DNA from: Pomphorhynchus laevis
Lineage: Eukaryota > Acanthocephala > Palaeacanthocephala > Echinorhynchida > Pomphorhynchidae
Assembly: GCA_012934845.2 (NCBI GenBank)
Contig: WNNJ02002311.1
Coordinates: 37,141-101,140, forward strand
Direction: 5' to 3'
DNA: 64,000 bases
Shown: piece after piece, positions 10,700-20,291 of the stretch
How positions within the stretch are numbered: position 1 is the stretch's first letter
Layout: each line of letters begins with the position of its first letter
Made by a program: the position numbers and the translations under genes
The notes under the pieces: generated by a model
Seen by the model: only the letters and a program-made list of their open reading frames with translations
Database searches by the model: none
What the model was told of the DNA's origin: nothing

Positions 10700-10830
10700 A
10701 TAATTATTTCAGAGGAAATACATCATTAGCATGTATTTAGCCCCGCTGCTATGTTGGGTAGAGGAGTTAGGGGCCGAAACCTGATAGCATAGCAGTTCCT
10801 CCTGATGACCTCTAATTCTTATTCTGATAC
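10700..10830 (+). other. Structured PLE 3' end
   Basis: This contains a 7-bp stem (AAATACA..TGTATTT, about 10717-10740) and an 8-bp stem (CTGCTATG..CATAGCAG, about 10747-10797) enclosing CGAAAC, followed by CCTGATGACC. The first part recurs next to the other PLE tail at about 55080-55130 on the minus strand, so it belongs to the element. CUGAUGA and GAAA are hammerhead-ribozyme core words, and PLEs often carry hammerheads. However, I could not fold these pieces into a proper three-stem hammerhead. Confidence 0.5.
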
Positions 10831-12640
10831 ACCGTCTGTTATTTATTAGTTAATTCATAAAAATGACGTTTATTTTAAATTTCATTTTTTTAACTTGATT
10901 TAAATTATAGAAAATCTAAAAACAATTATCAATTTTATTATTTAATTATTAAATTTTGATTTAGCATTATTATGTTTTTTTTATTTTATAATTATATTAA
11001 ATACGTAGACTCAGTTAGCTGATTTAATCATTCGTTGCGAAGGGCGGTAAGTTATTAATTTTCATATTAGCCTGAATAAGTCTGTAGGTAGTCGATCCAA
11101 ATTCTTTGAGATGCGATGCATGTCAAAAAATTCTTGGTACGCTCTGCCAGATCCAAAGCGCTGAAAGAAATCCAGATTTCGGAGTCTAAGTATTTTATTG
11201 AATTGAATAGAATTATCTTCTTATAAGCGTTTGTAAACTCCCTTAGGAATATATTGAAGAGATTATTACGTTCAAATGGTTGAAGAAGTCTGATTATTAC
11301 CAGGTTGACCAATTTAGGCACAGGATGGAGTTCTCCCTCCGTGCTTTAGATCAAATAATTAGAAGAAATAGCACTAACTTTGCTTGCTTTTGGTGAAAAA
11401 TTTGTTTCACTTGAGCTCTTTGATCCTCCAACCATACTAATACTGCACGATAAATTTTTGCCGACGAATTATCGAAAATAATGTTTTGTTCAATAATAGA
11501 TAATGCGTATTTCTGTTTTTTGATTATTAGTTAGCGCTTAAGTGAAACTTGTTTCGTTTTAAATATTGTAAGTGAATTTATAGTGTTAAACAAATAGTTT
11601 CATACCTTTCCTACATATTTCGCAAGGTTTTTTCTGTGCTGTACATATCAAGATTTAAGTGGGGAACAACTTAAATATAAAGAGTTAACAATGATGTGTT
11701 ATTACAAATCCTCTTTTGATTCCTATAGCGTATTTCATTGAAAGATGACCGTATCTTTGCTCTATTGTTCAATATGGTCAATAAGCTGTTTTTACTTTTT
11801 ATTATGTAAGCGTCTACACGTTGTTTTTCAAAGGTTAAACATTAACTAAAACACATTTACGCATCATGAGCATGTCTTAAATGATCATATCCCGTTCTTA
11901 AATTATATAGTTCAACAGAATGGTAGCTGGTCGTATACATATCTACAGGCTGATTTCTCTGTGATTGTACAGTCCGCAATTTTGATAACAAGAAGTTAAA
12001 TTAAACAACCAAATCCAATCCGACGTTATTCAAATGTAATGTTAGTTATATTAAGTTATTGTGCTTGAATCTAAAAATAAAAATACGTTCCACATTGATT
12101 TATAACAATAGGATAGAAAGATAGATATTTAGATATTATATATTATAAATATATATGATATTTAGATAATAAGTGGCTCCTCTCATTTTTTTATTCTAAT
12201 TCAATTAAAATAATATTTTGTTTAACATTGCTAACTATATACTTAGCTCAGTACGATTGAGCATTGAGCTTAGATCGGTACGAATTAACTTAGCTTGGTA
12301 ATATTGAACTTGGCTCGGTAATTAATATTGGGTACTATTATTCTGACAAACTGCTAAAAAGTGTCTTGTATTCTACCCGCTATCTAAACGACTCAATATT
12401 GGCTACGTACTTAAAAGTATTTAGATATCTAGTGTATTAGCAACGTCTAAAATTTGAACTTAATCAAAATTTAGTTGCTCTTATTAAAAACGGATTTATT
12501 TTTATGTGGTAAATTGTTTAATTGTTTTCAATCCACCTAAAATGCTAACTAAAACGTAAACTACATGACTGAACCCCGAACAAAATTTGACCACTACTAC
12601 AATGAAATAATTTTAAACTTTTTATAGATTGAGCTAATTA
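10831..12640. other. AT-rich spacer without recognisable genes
   Basis: No coding domain recognised. A minus-strand open stretch at 11321-11067 (84 codons, ending IASQRIWIDYLQTYSG) resembles nothing I know and may be chance. Short AT-rich direct repeats occur at 12110-12180. Degenerate 20-25 bp repeats built on GAGCTTAGCTCGGTA lie at 12241-12335. A short string (ACTCAGTTAGCTGATTTAAT) near 11010 is echoed near 14860. Confidence 0.6.
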
Positions 12641-12654
12641 TTATTCATTATTCC

Positions 12655-14470
12655 AATACATACCAAAGCCAAAAGGCTATTCAGGCAGAGTCCAAAAAAA
12701 AGAAGAAAAGCAAATAGTCAGTCAACGTAGCTAATTAGGGTATTCCAGTGGTAGTGTTGAATAGCGGCATTGTTCATGTATCCATTTGTAGCATCGTAAT
12801 TTAAACGTTCTCAAACTGGGGGCTGCAACGACTTCCTCAGGCAACGAATTCCACATGTTAATTCCTCCCCTCGAGAGTCTATACACTTTTGGTAATCTGC
12901 CAAATCCAAATTTATACAAGACTCTGCTATGTCCCCGCAACTGACCTACCCGCCTAGTGATTACATCGGTGGGATAACCCACCGCATCATTCGACATATG
13001 CCATAGACATAGTATTTCCAAGGATATGAACCTCTTACGTACCGACAACATCCCAATACGACTTAGACGTGCGTAATAGTCAATACCACTTAAGCCAATA
13101 CAGAGCCTCGATCCGCGCCTAAGAATAGACTCCAGGTCTAATAGTTCTTGCTTAGTGACAGGGAAACAAGTCTGAATACATTACTCCAAGTGTGGCCTGA
13201 CGATGGAGATGAATAACATCCTGAACATACGACAGCTTTACCTGAGGAATGCATTTTTAATACAATATAACAGCAGAGTAGCTTTATCTAGGAAGAAGTC
13301 GATGTTCAACTTTGTTTTCAAGGATCGATGGACAATAATCCCTAAATCCTTATGATGAGACACTTCTTTTAAGACGATATCTCCAATATAGTACCTTAGA
13401 GTTTCAATAGGGCGACCTACTTGCATGAGGACACATTTATCAACATTTGATCGTAGTCCAGTAGAATCACACCACTTGATCAGAGAATTTCGATCATTTT
13501 GTAACGATACTCGATCAGCAGGACTTCTAATGATCGACCAAATCTTTAGATCGTCTGCAAAAGCTAGATGACAGCATGATAAGCGGAATAGCAGATCATT
13601 AATGAAGATTATAAAGAGCAGTGTGCCAAGGATTGATCCCTGCGGTACGCTAGAATTAACAATCACCGAATGAGAAAACACACACACCCCACACACACAA
13701 ACTCGGAAAGACCTATTCGATAGAAATTGCCTGACCCACTCACAAATATATGAATGGACTCCATAGTGATACAGTAAAGACACTATGCCGTCGTGTGGTA
13801 CCCTATCAAAAGCTTTCGAAAAATCAAGGAATACTGTATGAACCTAAAACCCAGCCCCCAGAGCATCAGCCCATTTTTCACGCGCAGTTAGTAGGTTAGT
13901 AAGACATGAACGTCCGATCCTGAAACCATGTTGTTCCAACTGTCAGTAATCCAAGATGTGTCTAAGCTGTATCTGAAGAACATAGTTAAATCATTGCTCA
14001 GTACGTTCGCTAGGGATTTGACGAGGAAGGGGGCAATATTGTCTGGTCCCGGAGATGTAAACGGATCGAGCTTCATAACCTCGTTCAACACCTCATCCAC
14101 TCTGAGTGTACGAACACAACACCGATGAGCAACCGGAACATACTTCTAACTAAAGTCATGCAGTTTGTTAGAGGTCAAAGCCTGTACCAAGAAGCCATCA
14201 GCTAAATGTTGGGCGATTAGAGACGGATCGGTCAAAGTTTCAGTTGGCGTTTGGATTGAGCTAATTGTGGCGACAAGAGTTCTGTTGTTTCTTACATAAG
14301 ACCAAAATCTCCTAGGATTCAAATATGCATCCCTGGCGATACTATCTTCGTACGGATAGCGTTTCTGAAATTTTAGCCGATTGCATAAGTTCCGAGAGTC
14401 GATGTAGGCACGCTTGGAAACATGATTTTTTAATTGACGTTGTCGTGACATTATTTAATTCTTAAGTATC
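12655..14470 (-). pseudogene. CR1-like LINE RT, 5'-truncated
   Basis: Minus strand. A pre-RT linker (LNPRRFWSYVRNNR, about 14330) is followed by SPGPDNI (about 14045), a 181-codon open stretch at 13783-13238 with VPQGSILGTLLFIIF and LAFADDLKIW (RT motifs B and C), a short re-framed part with RPILEYC-like sequence (about 13190), and a 106-codon thumb (13051-12731, INMWNSLPEEVV). Motif A lies near 13830 (FLDFSKAFDRV-type, in another frame). Its 3' end carries the family hairpin AGCCTTTTGGCT (in sense) and an AATAAT-rich tail. The endonuclease and ORF1 are missing, as expected of a 5'-truncated insertion. Confidence 0.85.
12667..12678 (-). repeat. CR1-like 3'-terminal hairpin
   Basis: AGCC/GGCT hairpin followed in the sense direction by TTGGTATGTAT and an AATAAT-rich tail (12667 down to about 12630). 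The same hairpin-plus-tail layout is found at the ends of the CR1-like copies near 15448, 25853, 48435, 49334 and probably 58098. Confidence 0.7.
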
Positions 14471-15400
14471 TAATGTTTAGGGCTGATATTATGCAATGCT
14501 AAATAACTATTTTTAGTTCAAATGATTCTTCTATTTATCACAGCATTACCGTAGGCGTCTAAGACAAATAAATCGAAACTAATTGTATTCACTTTGTTCA
14601 CACAATCTTTTTGTAAAATCTTTTTGAGGTAGTAATAGTCAAACGTTTTTTACATTAAACTCACATATGCTCATCGATGCTATTCTCTAAACCGTTTTAT
14701 TCCAATAATCACAAACGGAGCACGTTGTCGTGCTCCGTTATGGAACAATTATTCTTATTAAGTTCTAATTATTTGAATTAATTCAAATGTGTATAAGCGT
14801 GGTCCATCGTTTTAAACAATATGTTATTTAATAAATTGGCATTTATTAATATAAAATACGAAAACTCAGTTAGCTTATTTAATTAATTAAAGTTTAATAA
14901 AATACAAATTGACAGAAATTATAAATAAAAAAATTATAAATTAAAGAAACATTGATTTATTTAAAACAGCATAATATCGATGTGAAGACAGAAATTTGCC
15001 TTTACGGCCATAATGTAGATGCAAATTTCAATCAGCAGAAATTCATGTATTGATATCTGCTATTTGTTTATGGGACTGACCGCAGTTTGTTTAATGACAT
15101 CTAAATTAGAAGGGCAAGTGAGTTTACATTTATTTAATCGCCAAGGCATGCTTTTAAATTTCTTATATTTAATTTTGCATTCGAAGACTGGAAAAACAAC
15201 TCATTCATTGGACATGCTATTGAATAATAAAAATTGTAATGATTATCCGACATAGTGTATATGAAATAAATTATACACACAGCAGTGGATGTTAGAAAAT
15301 TAAGTCGATAAATGTCTCAGAATGTTAGAAAATAAAGTCGATAAAGAGACGACAGAAAATAAGGAAAAAATTATGGAATAAGTGAGATAAAACCAGTGAA
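14471..15400. other. AT-rich spacer with one strong hairpin
   Basis: No domain recognised. The open stretch at 15019-15255 (+) looks like chance. Positions 14715-14724 and 14729-14738 form a perfect 10-bp GC-rich stem (ACGGAGCACG) with a TTGT loop. A near-repeat of TTAGAAAATAAAGTCGATAAA occurs twice at about 15292-15345. Confidence 0.6.
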
Positions 15401-15404
15401 ATAT

Positions 15405-15515
15405 ATATTTATTTTATTTATTTTTATTTATTCAATTACAAGACTGTAGCCGTAGGGCTGTTTTGTCCGATCACATGAAAAAAAGAGAAAAAAATTGAAA
15501 AGAAAAAAGAAAAAA
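15405..15515 (-). repeat. CR1-like 3' UTR, hairpin and (AATAAA)n tail
   Basis: In the sense (minus) direction, after the stop codon of the RT there is an AGCCCTACGGCT hairpin (15459-15448), then TACAGTCTTGTAATTG, then repeated AATAAATAAAAATAAATAAAATAAAT. A simple-repeat tail in place of poly(A) is usual for the CR1/L2 group. The hairpin matches the ends of the other CR1-like copies in the window. Confidence 0.8.
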
Positions 15516-15516
15516 T

Positions 15517-17019
15517 TCAACATTCCTCCCAAGGATAACGATCCGGTATAGACTGTGAGTTTGTCTCGCACAGCCATTGCTCCATCCTCCGCATGAACTG
15601 CTGTCTACTCTGAATAGCGAACATATCCTCCGGAAGTAAGTTCCACATCCTCACCGCCCGGTGCGATAGGCGACTGATTCTAGACAGCTTCCCATGGTGC
15701 AGCGTTTTCACAGTCAAAGAGTGGCCCCGATTCGTATCACGTTTGTTCCGCTGGATACAGTTTGCCGGTAACCCATCACGTCCGAGTAACATATCTATGA
15801 AGCATAAGATGTCGCTACACACTATCGCAGACCAAACCGACGGTATGCCTATCTCTTGCAAGCGATCTCTATAAGAATAACTACTCGGAAGACGACAGCA
15901 ACTCGTCAACCTGCGAAGAACATTTTCTAAATCATTCAGCTCGCCTCGCGTGCACGGAAATGTTGCTGGTGTACAGTATAAAAGAATGGGTCTAATTATT
16001 GAGTTGTACATCACTTTAAGACAAAACACAGATGGGTAACGAAAGCACCTACGAAGCACATAGCTCAATTGTCTGGTCGACTGCATAATCCTGTCTGTGT
16101 TTAGACGACTCTTTAACGATTTGTGCACAAGTACCCCTAAGTCTCTAGTGCACTGTACCTGCTCAATTGGCTCACCACCTAAACTAAACACAAAAGAAAA
16201 TTTCTTAACTCCTAAGTGCATGTGACTGCACTTCGAGGTATTCAAAAGCAAGCCCGTCGTCCTGCTCCATATGCTTATAGTGTCGAGGTCATCTTGAAGC
16301 TCCAAACAGTTATCATATGAACGAACACACTTCCATAACTTCAGGTCATCCGCAAACGCTAGTACATCACATTTTAATCTTACAAGTAGATCCTGAAGAA
16401 AAATATTGAATAACAAGGGTCCCAGGACCGTTCCCTGAGGAACACCTGCGTAAGCATTTCGTGAAAGAGAAAGGCTACTCCCTAACCTAACTTGATATGA
16501 TCGAGCTTTCAGAATCGACTCGATCCAACGAACTAAACTCGGATCAATCCTGTATTTAACCAACAGTAAGAGCAAAAGATAGTGCAGTACTCGGTCGAAC
16601 GCCCTACTAAAGTCAATGTAAATTACATCAACCATATCCCCGTTTGCAACTATGTCTGTCCAACTTTCACGTGCCGTAATTAGATTGCTAAGACAGGACC
16701 TGCCGGTACGAAAGCCATGCTGAGATGGGTGTAGTAGCTTACCTCTTTCCATGTGAGTGGTAATGTATTTATGCACAAACCTCTCGAGGCATTTGCATAC
16801 AATACTCGTCAGGCATACTGCACGATAATTGAACGGATCGTCTCTGCTACCCTTTTTATGAATGGGGATGACGTAAGATTGTCTCCAGTGATCAGGAATA
16901 CGCGAAGTATGTATCGACATGTTAAACATCTCTGATAGTGACGGTGCTAATAGATCATGGAGATTCCGGATGATAAAGGGGTGTATACCACCTGGGCCGG
17001 CCGAAGTATATGGTGACAA
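15517..17019 (-). CDS. CR1-like LINE reverse transcriptase, open 500 codons
   Basis: An uninterrupted 500-codon RT-thumb region. Residues 7-13 AGPGGIH; 61-80 the NYRAVCLTS block; 98-108 PSQHGFRTGRS; motif A 131-143 (DVIYIDFSRAFDRV); motif B 192-203 (GVPQGTVLGPLL); motif C 222-229 (FADDLKLW); 343-350 RPILLYC; and a C-terminal thumb with MWNLLPEDM. The Met used is simply the first in frame: homology continues upstream in another frame to about 17690, so the true ORF2 began further 5'. A low-complexity run of Leu (148-153) after motif A is odd and may impair folding. With no promoter or endonuclease it is probably not active, but it is young. Confidence 0.85.
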   Translation of the reverse strand: MSPYTSAGPGGIHPFIIRNLHDLLAPSLSEMFNMSIHTSRIPDHWRQSYVIPIHKKGSRDDPFNYRAVCLTSIVCKCLERFVHKYITTHMERGKLLHPSQHGFRTGRSCLSNLITARESWTDIVANGDMVDVIYIDFSRAFDRVLHYLLLLLLVKYRIDPSLVRWIESILKARSYQVRLGSSLSLSRNAYAGVPQGTVLGPLLFNIFLQDLLVRLKCDVLAFADDLKLWKCVRSYDNCLELQDDLDTISIWSRTTGLLLNTSKCSHMHLGVKKFSFVFSLGGEPIEQVQCTRDLGVLVHKSLKSRLNTDRIMQSTRQLSYVLRRCFRYPSVFCLKVMYNSIIRPILLYCTPATFPCTRGELNDLENVLRRLTSCCRLPSSYSYRDRLQEIGIPSVWSAIVCSDILCFIDMLLGRDGLPANCIQRNKRDTNRGHSLTVKTLHHGKLSRISRLSHRAVRMWNLLPEDMFAIQSRQQFMRRMEQWLCETNSQSIPDRYPWEEC

Positions 17020-17775
17020 TCCGTGCAGTTTAGCGAAACCTCAGCCGGGTGAACAAGCGGCATATACGACGTAAATGCCTCAGGAGTGTGCGCTATACGG
17101 AAGCCTTTGGATGGCGTGGAACAATCAAGTTCAAACGCTGTCGCTAGCACACTCACGATTTCATCAGGTTCTCGTACAATTCTGCCCCCATGATTTAACA
17201 CTGTGATTGATTGAATCATTTTTTATTTTGATTCACATACCGCCAGAATGGTTTGGAAGAAGTTCGATATGATGATATTATTCCAGCTTCATACCTTTGT
17301 CTTTTTATTTTCTTTATAGAGCTGAAACGACGACGATATTGAAGGTATTCTGACCGAAGACCCTGAATTTTCAGAGATGACTTAAATAGTTTATTTCGCA
17401 TCTTCAAAATGTTAAGTAACTCATGATCAAAACACGGAGGTTTAAGTTTCGAATATGGCTGTTACTTTATTATTAAATAATAATATTATTTATTATTTAA
17501 TAAATAATATTATCATTGTCAGCTCAATGCGCTCAATGATTGGAATAAAATTGGCAAAAGCTGTGTCAATGTGCGTAAGGGCTGCGAGATCGACGTTAAC
17601 CAGACCGTTGCTCATCGGGGTTACTGATAACCCTAATTCCTCAGGCCACTTGATGCAAACAGCAGTCTCAATTCCAACGTGAACATTGCATTTTAAATAT
17701 AATTTACACGGTAAGAGCCCATTTGAGGGTAACCAATTCTTTGTATGTTGGTAATAAAGTATCTTCTGTGAAAAA
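17020..17775 (-). pseudogene. CR1-like LINE, linker between endonuclease and RT
   Basis: This continues the element of 15517-17019 upstream. PFWRYVNQNKK (about 17230) and VLNHGGRIVREPDEI (17200) are the usual pre-RT linker. KPPCFDHELLN lies near 17430. ETAVCIKWPEELGLSVTPMS (about 17670-17610) is readable beyond an AT-rich insertion at 17460-17513. Frames change several times. The endonuclease core itself is not found, so this is a 5'-truncated or rearranged copy. Confidence 0.65.
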
Positions 17776-17817
17776 ATAAATAATATTATTTATTATTTAA
17801 TAAATAATATTATTTTT
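17460..17817. repeat. Pair of AT-only palindromes as direct repeats
   Basis: AATAATATTATTTATTATTT and its continuation occur at about 17472-17513 and again at about 17777-17817. Each is an almost perfect palindrome of about 40 bp. They bracket about 265 bp of LINE linker sequence. They may be slippage-prone TA expansions or the target site of a small insertion. Confidence 0.8.
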
Positions 17818-17924
17818 TAATAAATTAAAATGTGTTCTGTTAAAATTGTTCTGTTATATTGTTTGTCTTAATATCTACTGATTATCGAAAACGTTGCATT
17901 ACTCGATTTATTCTAATTTTACAG

Positions 17925-19170
17925 TATCGATTTGGAATTTACTTTTCTCGAATCCTCACTAGCATCTTCGTACCGTCCTATCTCACTTATCACAACCCTC
18001 TCTAAACTCCTTGAGCGTCTCGCTCTCAAGCAAGTTAATACATATCTCTTTTCCTGCAACTTATTTCCTCCAACCAAACCGCTTTTCGCTCGAATTACTC
18101 TACTTAAATTGCCTGTTAAAGTTTATAACGACTTACTTATATCGCGCGATCATAAATTATGTAGTGTCATAAATTTCTCTTGATCTATCGTCTGCTGTTG
18201 ACATCGTCGATCACTCGATTCTTCTCCATCGCCTTCGTCATGATTATGGCTTTTCTTTACCCACTGTATCATGGTTTTCTTCATATCTATCAAACTGTAC
18301 ATTTCGCGTCTATTCTAACTCTTCTTTCTCCAATTTTTCATCCATCCCGACCGGAGTTCCATAAGGCTCCGTATTAGGCCCTATGCTTTTCTCTCTTCTT
18401 CTCGGTGACTTGTCTTCGATTTTTCATACATTTAACTTCCATGTTATGCGATATGCTGATGACATTCTCATCTATGCTCTCGCACCTGTTTATCGTACTC
18501 GTGATCTTAGTATTTCTGTTTCCGGCTGTCTTGTCTCAATTTCCAATCATCTTTCTTCCCTTCGCATTTCCCTTAATCCTGATAAATCTAAAATTATGTG
18601 GATCCTACCTCGACGCTTCTGCTTAGAACCTCCCTCCGTATCATTAAATTCTACAATTCTTCCTATCGTTGATAATCTCGTTTTTCTAGGCTTATATTTC
18701 GACAACTGACTTTCACTTAAACCTTTCGTTAGAAATAAAGTACGCTCATCTACCTTGATACTCCGCAATCTCCGTCAAGTTCGTAGATTGATTGATTTCC
18801 CGTCTTGTATGACTCTCATATCTTCTCTTCTTTTCTCAAGACTTGATTATTGTCTTAGTCTATTTTCCAACTCACCTAAATCCACTCTTCCTTTACAACG
18901 CATCATCAACGCTGCCGTCCGAGTTCTCTTCCGTCTTCGTCGTTTTGATCATACATCCCACTATCTTGTTTCTCTTGATTGGCCTACCATTTATTGTCGT
19001 GTTCAAATTCGTCTTATCATTGCTTTTCGCCTTATAACTTCTCACACCCCTTCATTTCTCAACCTTCATTTTCTCGACAATTCTCATACTGTGTATTGTG
19101 CTCTGCGTTCCCGTAATTCCCTTCTTTTACATGTCCCAAACTACTTATCCAAAGATTCAATATACGATTT
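17925..19170 (+). pseudogene. L2-like LINE (subfamily B) RT fragment, plus strand
   Basis: Plus strand, several frames: SSYRPISLITTLSKLLERLA (about 17960), KVYNDLLISRDHKLCSV, a PQGSVLG-like region (about 18360), FNVMRYADDILIYA (about 18445, motif C), SKIMWILPRRF, then the thumb FSRLDYCLSLFSNSPKSTLP (18835) and FRLITSHTPSFLN. It is nearly identical to the minus-strand copy at 20292-21882, so the two form a large inverted repeat. It lacks the 5' part and the 3' hairpin. Confidence 0.85.
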
Positions 19171-19710
19171 AGTGTGATTATAGTCACTAAAAGTTTTCTT
19201 ATGGGAATACGTTGGAAGATACACTGGCAAATAACCGATATTGACATAAGTGCTGAACCATTAATATCGTTAGAAATTACTACAGAACCAAATAGCTTTG
19301 AAAGTTCATTTATAAATATTCTTCTTTAATTACAGCTTGGTATTCTAAATTGGTTTGGTCTCTAATTACTTATCTCATTAAAAGCTTTACATAAAGTTAA
19401 ACTTTTATTTGCTCATTTACTTTGAGTATCACAAACGTAATCATCGCTCATGGTTTTACTAGATGTTAAACATTGTTATTGTTCACGTTTGATTTTCTTG
19501 AATTGTTAGGACTTGAACGTTTCACACACGCATATTTTCTTAAACTTCGGTGCACGGCAATTGAAACAAGGCATCTTGGATTTTCCACATTTACATTTCA
19601 CACATATCGAGGCGAACCCATTACAAGCACGACATAATTCTTCACTGAAGATTTACTCAGAATCATTCACTAAGTATACGAGATTAAATGACAATTGTAA
19701 TTGAATTGTA
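19060..19710 (-). pseudogene. QGDP-type RT, Cys-rich N-terminal fragment
   Basis: The minus strand reads CNGFASICVKCKCGKSK followed by MPCFNCRAPKFKKICVC (about 19640-19510), a Cys cluster with the same CNG..C..C.C spacing as the N-terminus at 4560-4500. Beyond it, FINELSKLFGSVVISND (about 19280) and SISVICQCIFQRIPIRK (about 19240) look like ordinary protein but are not recognised. They end against the plus-strand L2-like fragment. The assignment to the RT family rests on the Cys pattern only. Confidence 0.45.
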
Positions 19711-19925
19711 TTAAATTTTAATTGATTAATAATTTGATTGTATTGAATTGTAATTGAATTGTATTGAATTGTAATTGAATTTTGTAATAAATTAATTGTA
19801 TTGGATTGTAATTTAATTGTTTTGAATTGTTATTGAATTGTATTGAATTGTTATTGAATTTTATTGAATTGTAATTGAATTGTGTAATAAGTTAATTGTA
19901 AGTTCAGATAGTTAATTGATTTATT
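19697..19925. repeat. AT-rich simple repeat (TTGTATTGAATTGTAATTGAA)n
   Basis: About ten degenerate copies of a 10-21 bp unit built on ATTGTATTGAATTGTAATTGA. It lies between the two inverted L2-like copies. A short direct repeat (GACAATCTGCAA) follows at about 19990-20025. Otherwise 19711-20200 holds nothing recognisable. Confidence 0.85.
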
Positions 19926-20199
19926 AAAGTTAATTTATTATTAACTAAAGCTAATTGATTGATAAGTTAAATGATTGTTTGCCTAAATTGACAATCTGCA
20001 ATCGTAATGGACAATCTGCAACCGTAATTGACAATTGTTTAATTATGCATCCCGGTACTTGAATGCATAATCTGTTTATAGTGTTACGATACAGGCTAAC
20101 TATGATTCTTCTAAAGATGTATTATCGGAACTTTTTTGCTTATCCAAATAGCTTGTATAAACGTGTATAATAATGTGTTAGAGATTATTAATAATACAA

Positions 20200-20290
20200 T
20201 AATTTATTTAATGTGGCAAATGCGTGCAAAATACACGCTCACATGACCACTAACAAACAAAAAAAGAACATCAAAAGTCACAGATAATTA
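20200..20290 (-). repeat. L2-like 3' end with terminal hairpin
   Basis: In sense (minus) orientation the element ends GTGGTCATGTGAGCGTG..CACGCATTTGCCACATT followed by AAATAAAT. GCGTG/CACGC is a 5-bp stem. The same terminal block is found at 26228, 32584, 37337, 54984 and 55552, so it is the natural 3' end of this LINE family. Confidence 0.85.
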
Positions 20291-20291
20291 G

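Noticed and set aside
10700-10830. Hammerhead ribozyme at the PLE 3' end
   Set aside because: CTGATGA and CGAAAC are present, but in an order and spacing that I could not fold into stems I-III on either strand. I therefore report only a structured tail.
10831-11330. A gene in the minus-strand open stretch at 11321-11067
   Set aside because: Eighty-four codons in AT-rich sequence with no recognised motif, no splice sites I would trust and no neighbour that gives it a context.
14700-14760. Helitron 3' end
   Set aside because: The hairpin fits in size but no CTRR follows within about 15 bp, and no Rep/helicase or matching 5' TC end is seen.
15019-15255. Small secreted protein
   Set aside because: Hydrophobic but without a clear signal-peptide layout; base composition equals the spacer; likely chance.
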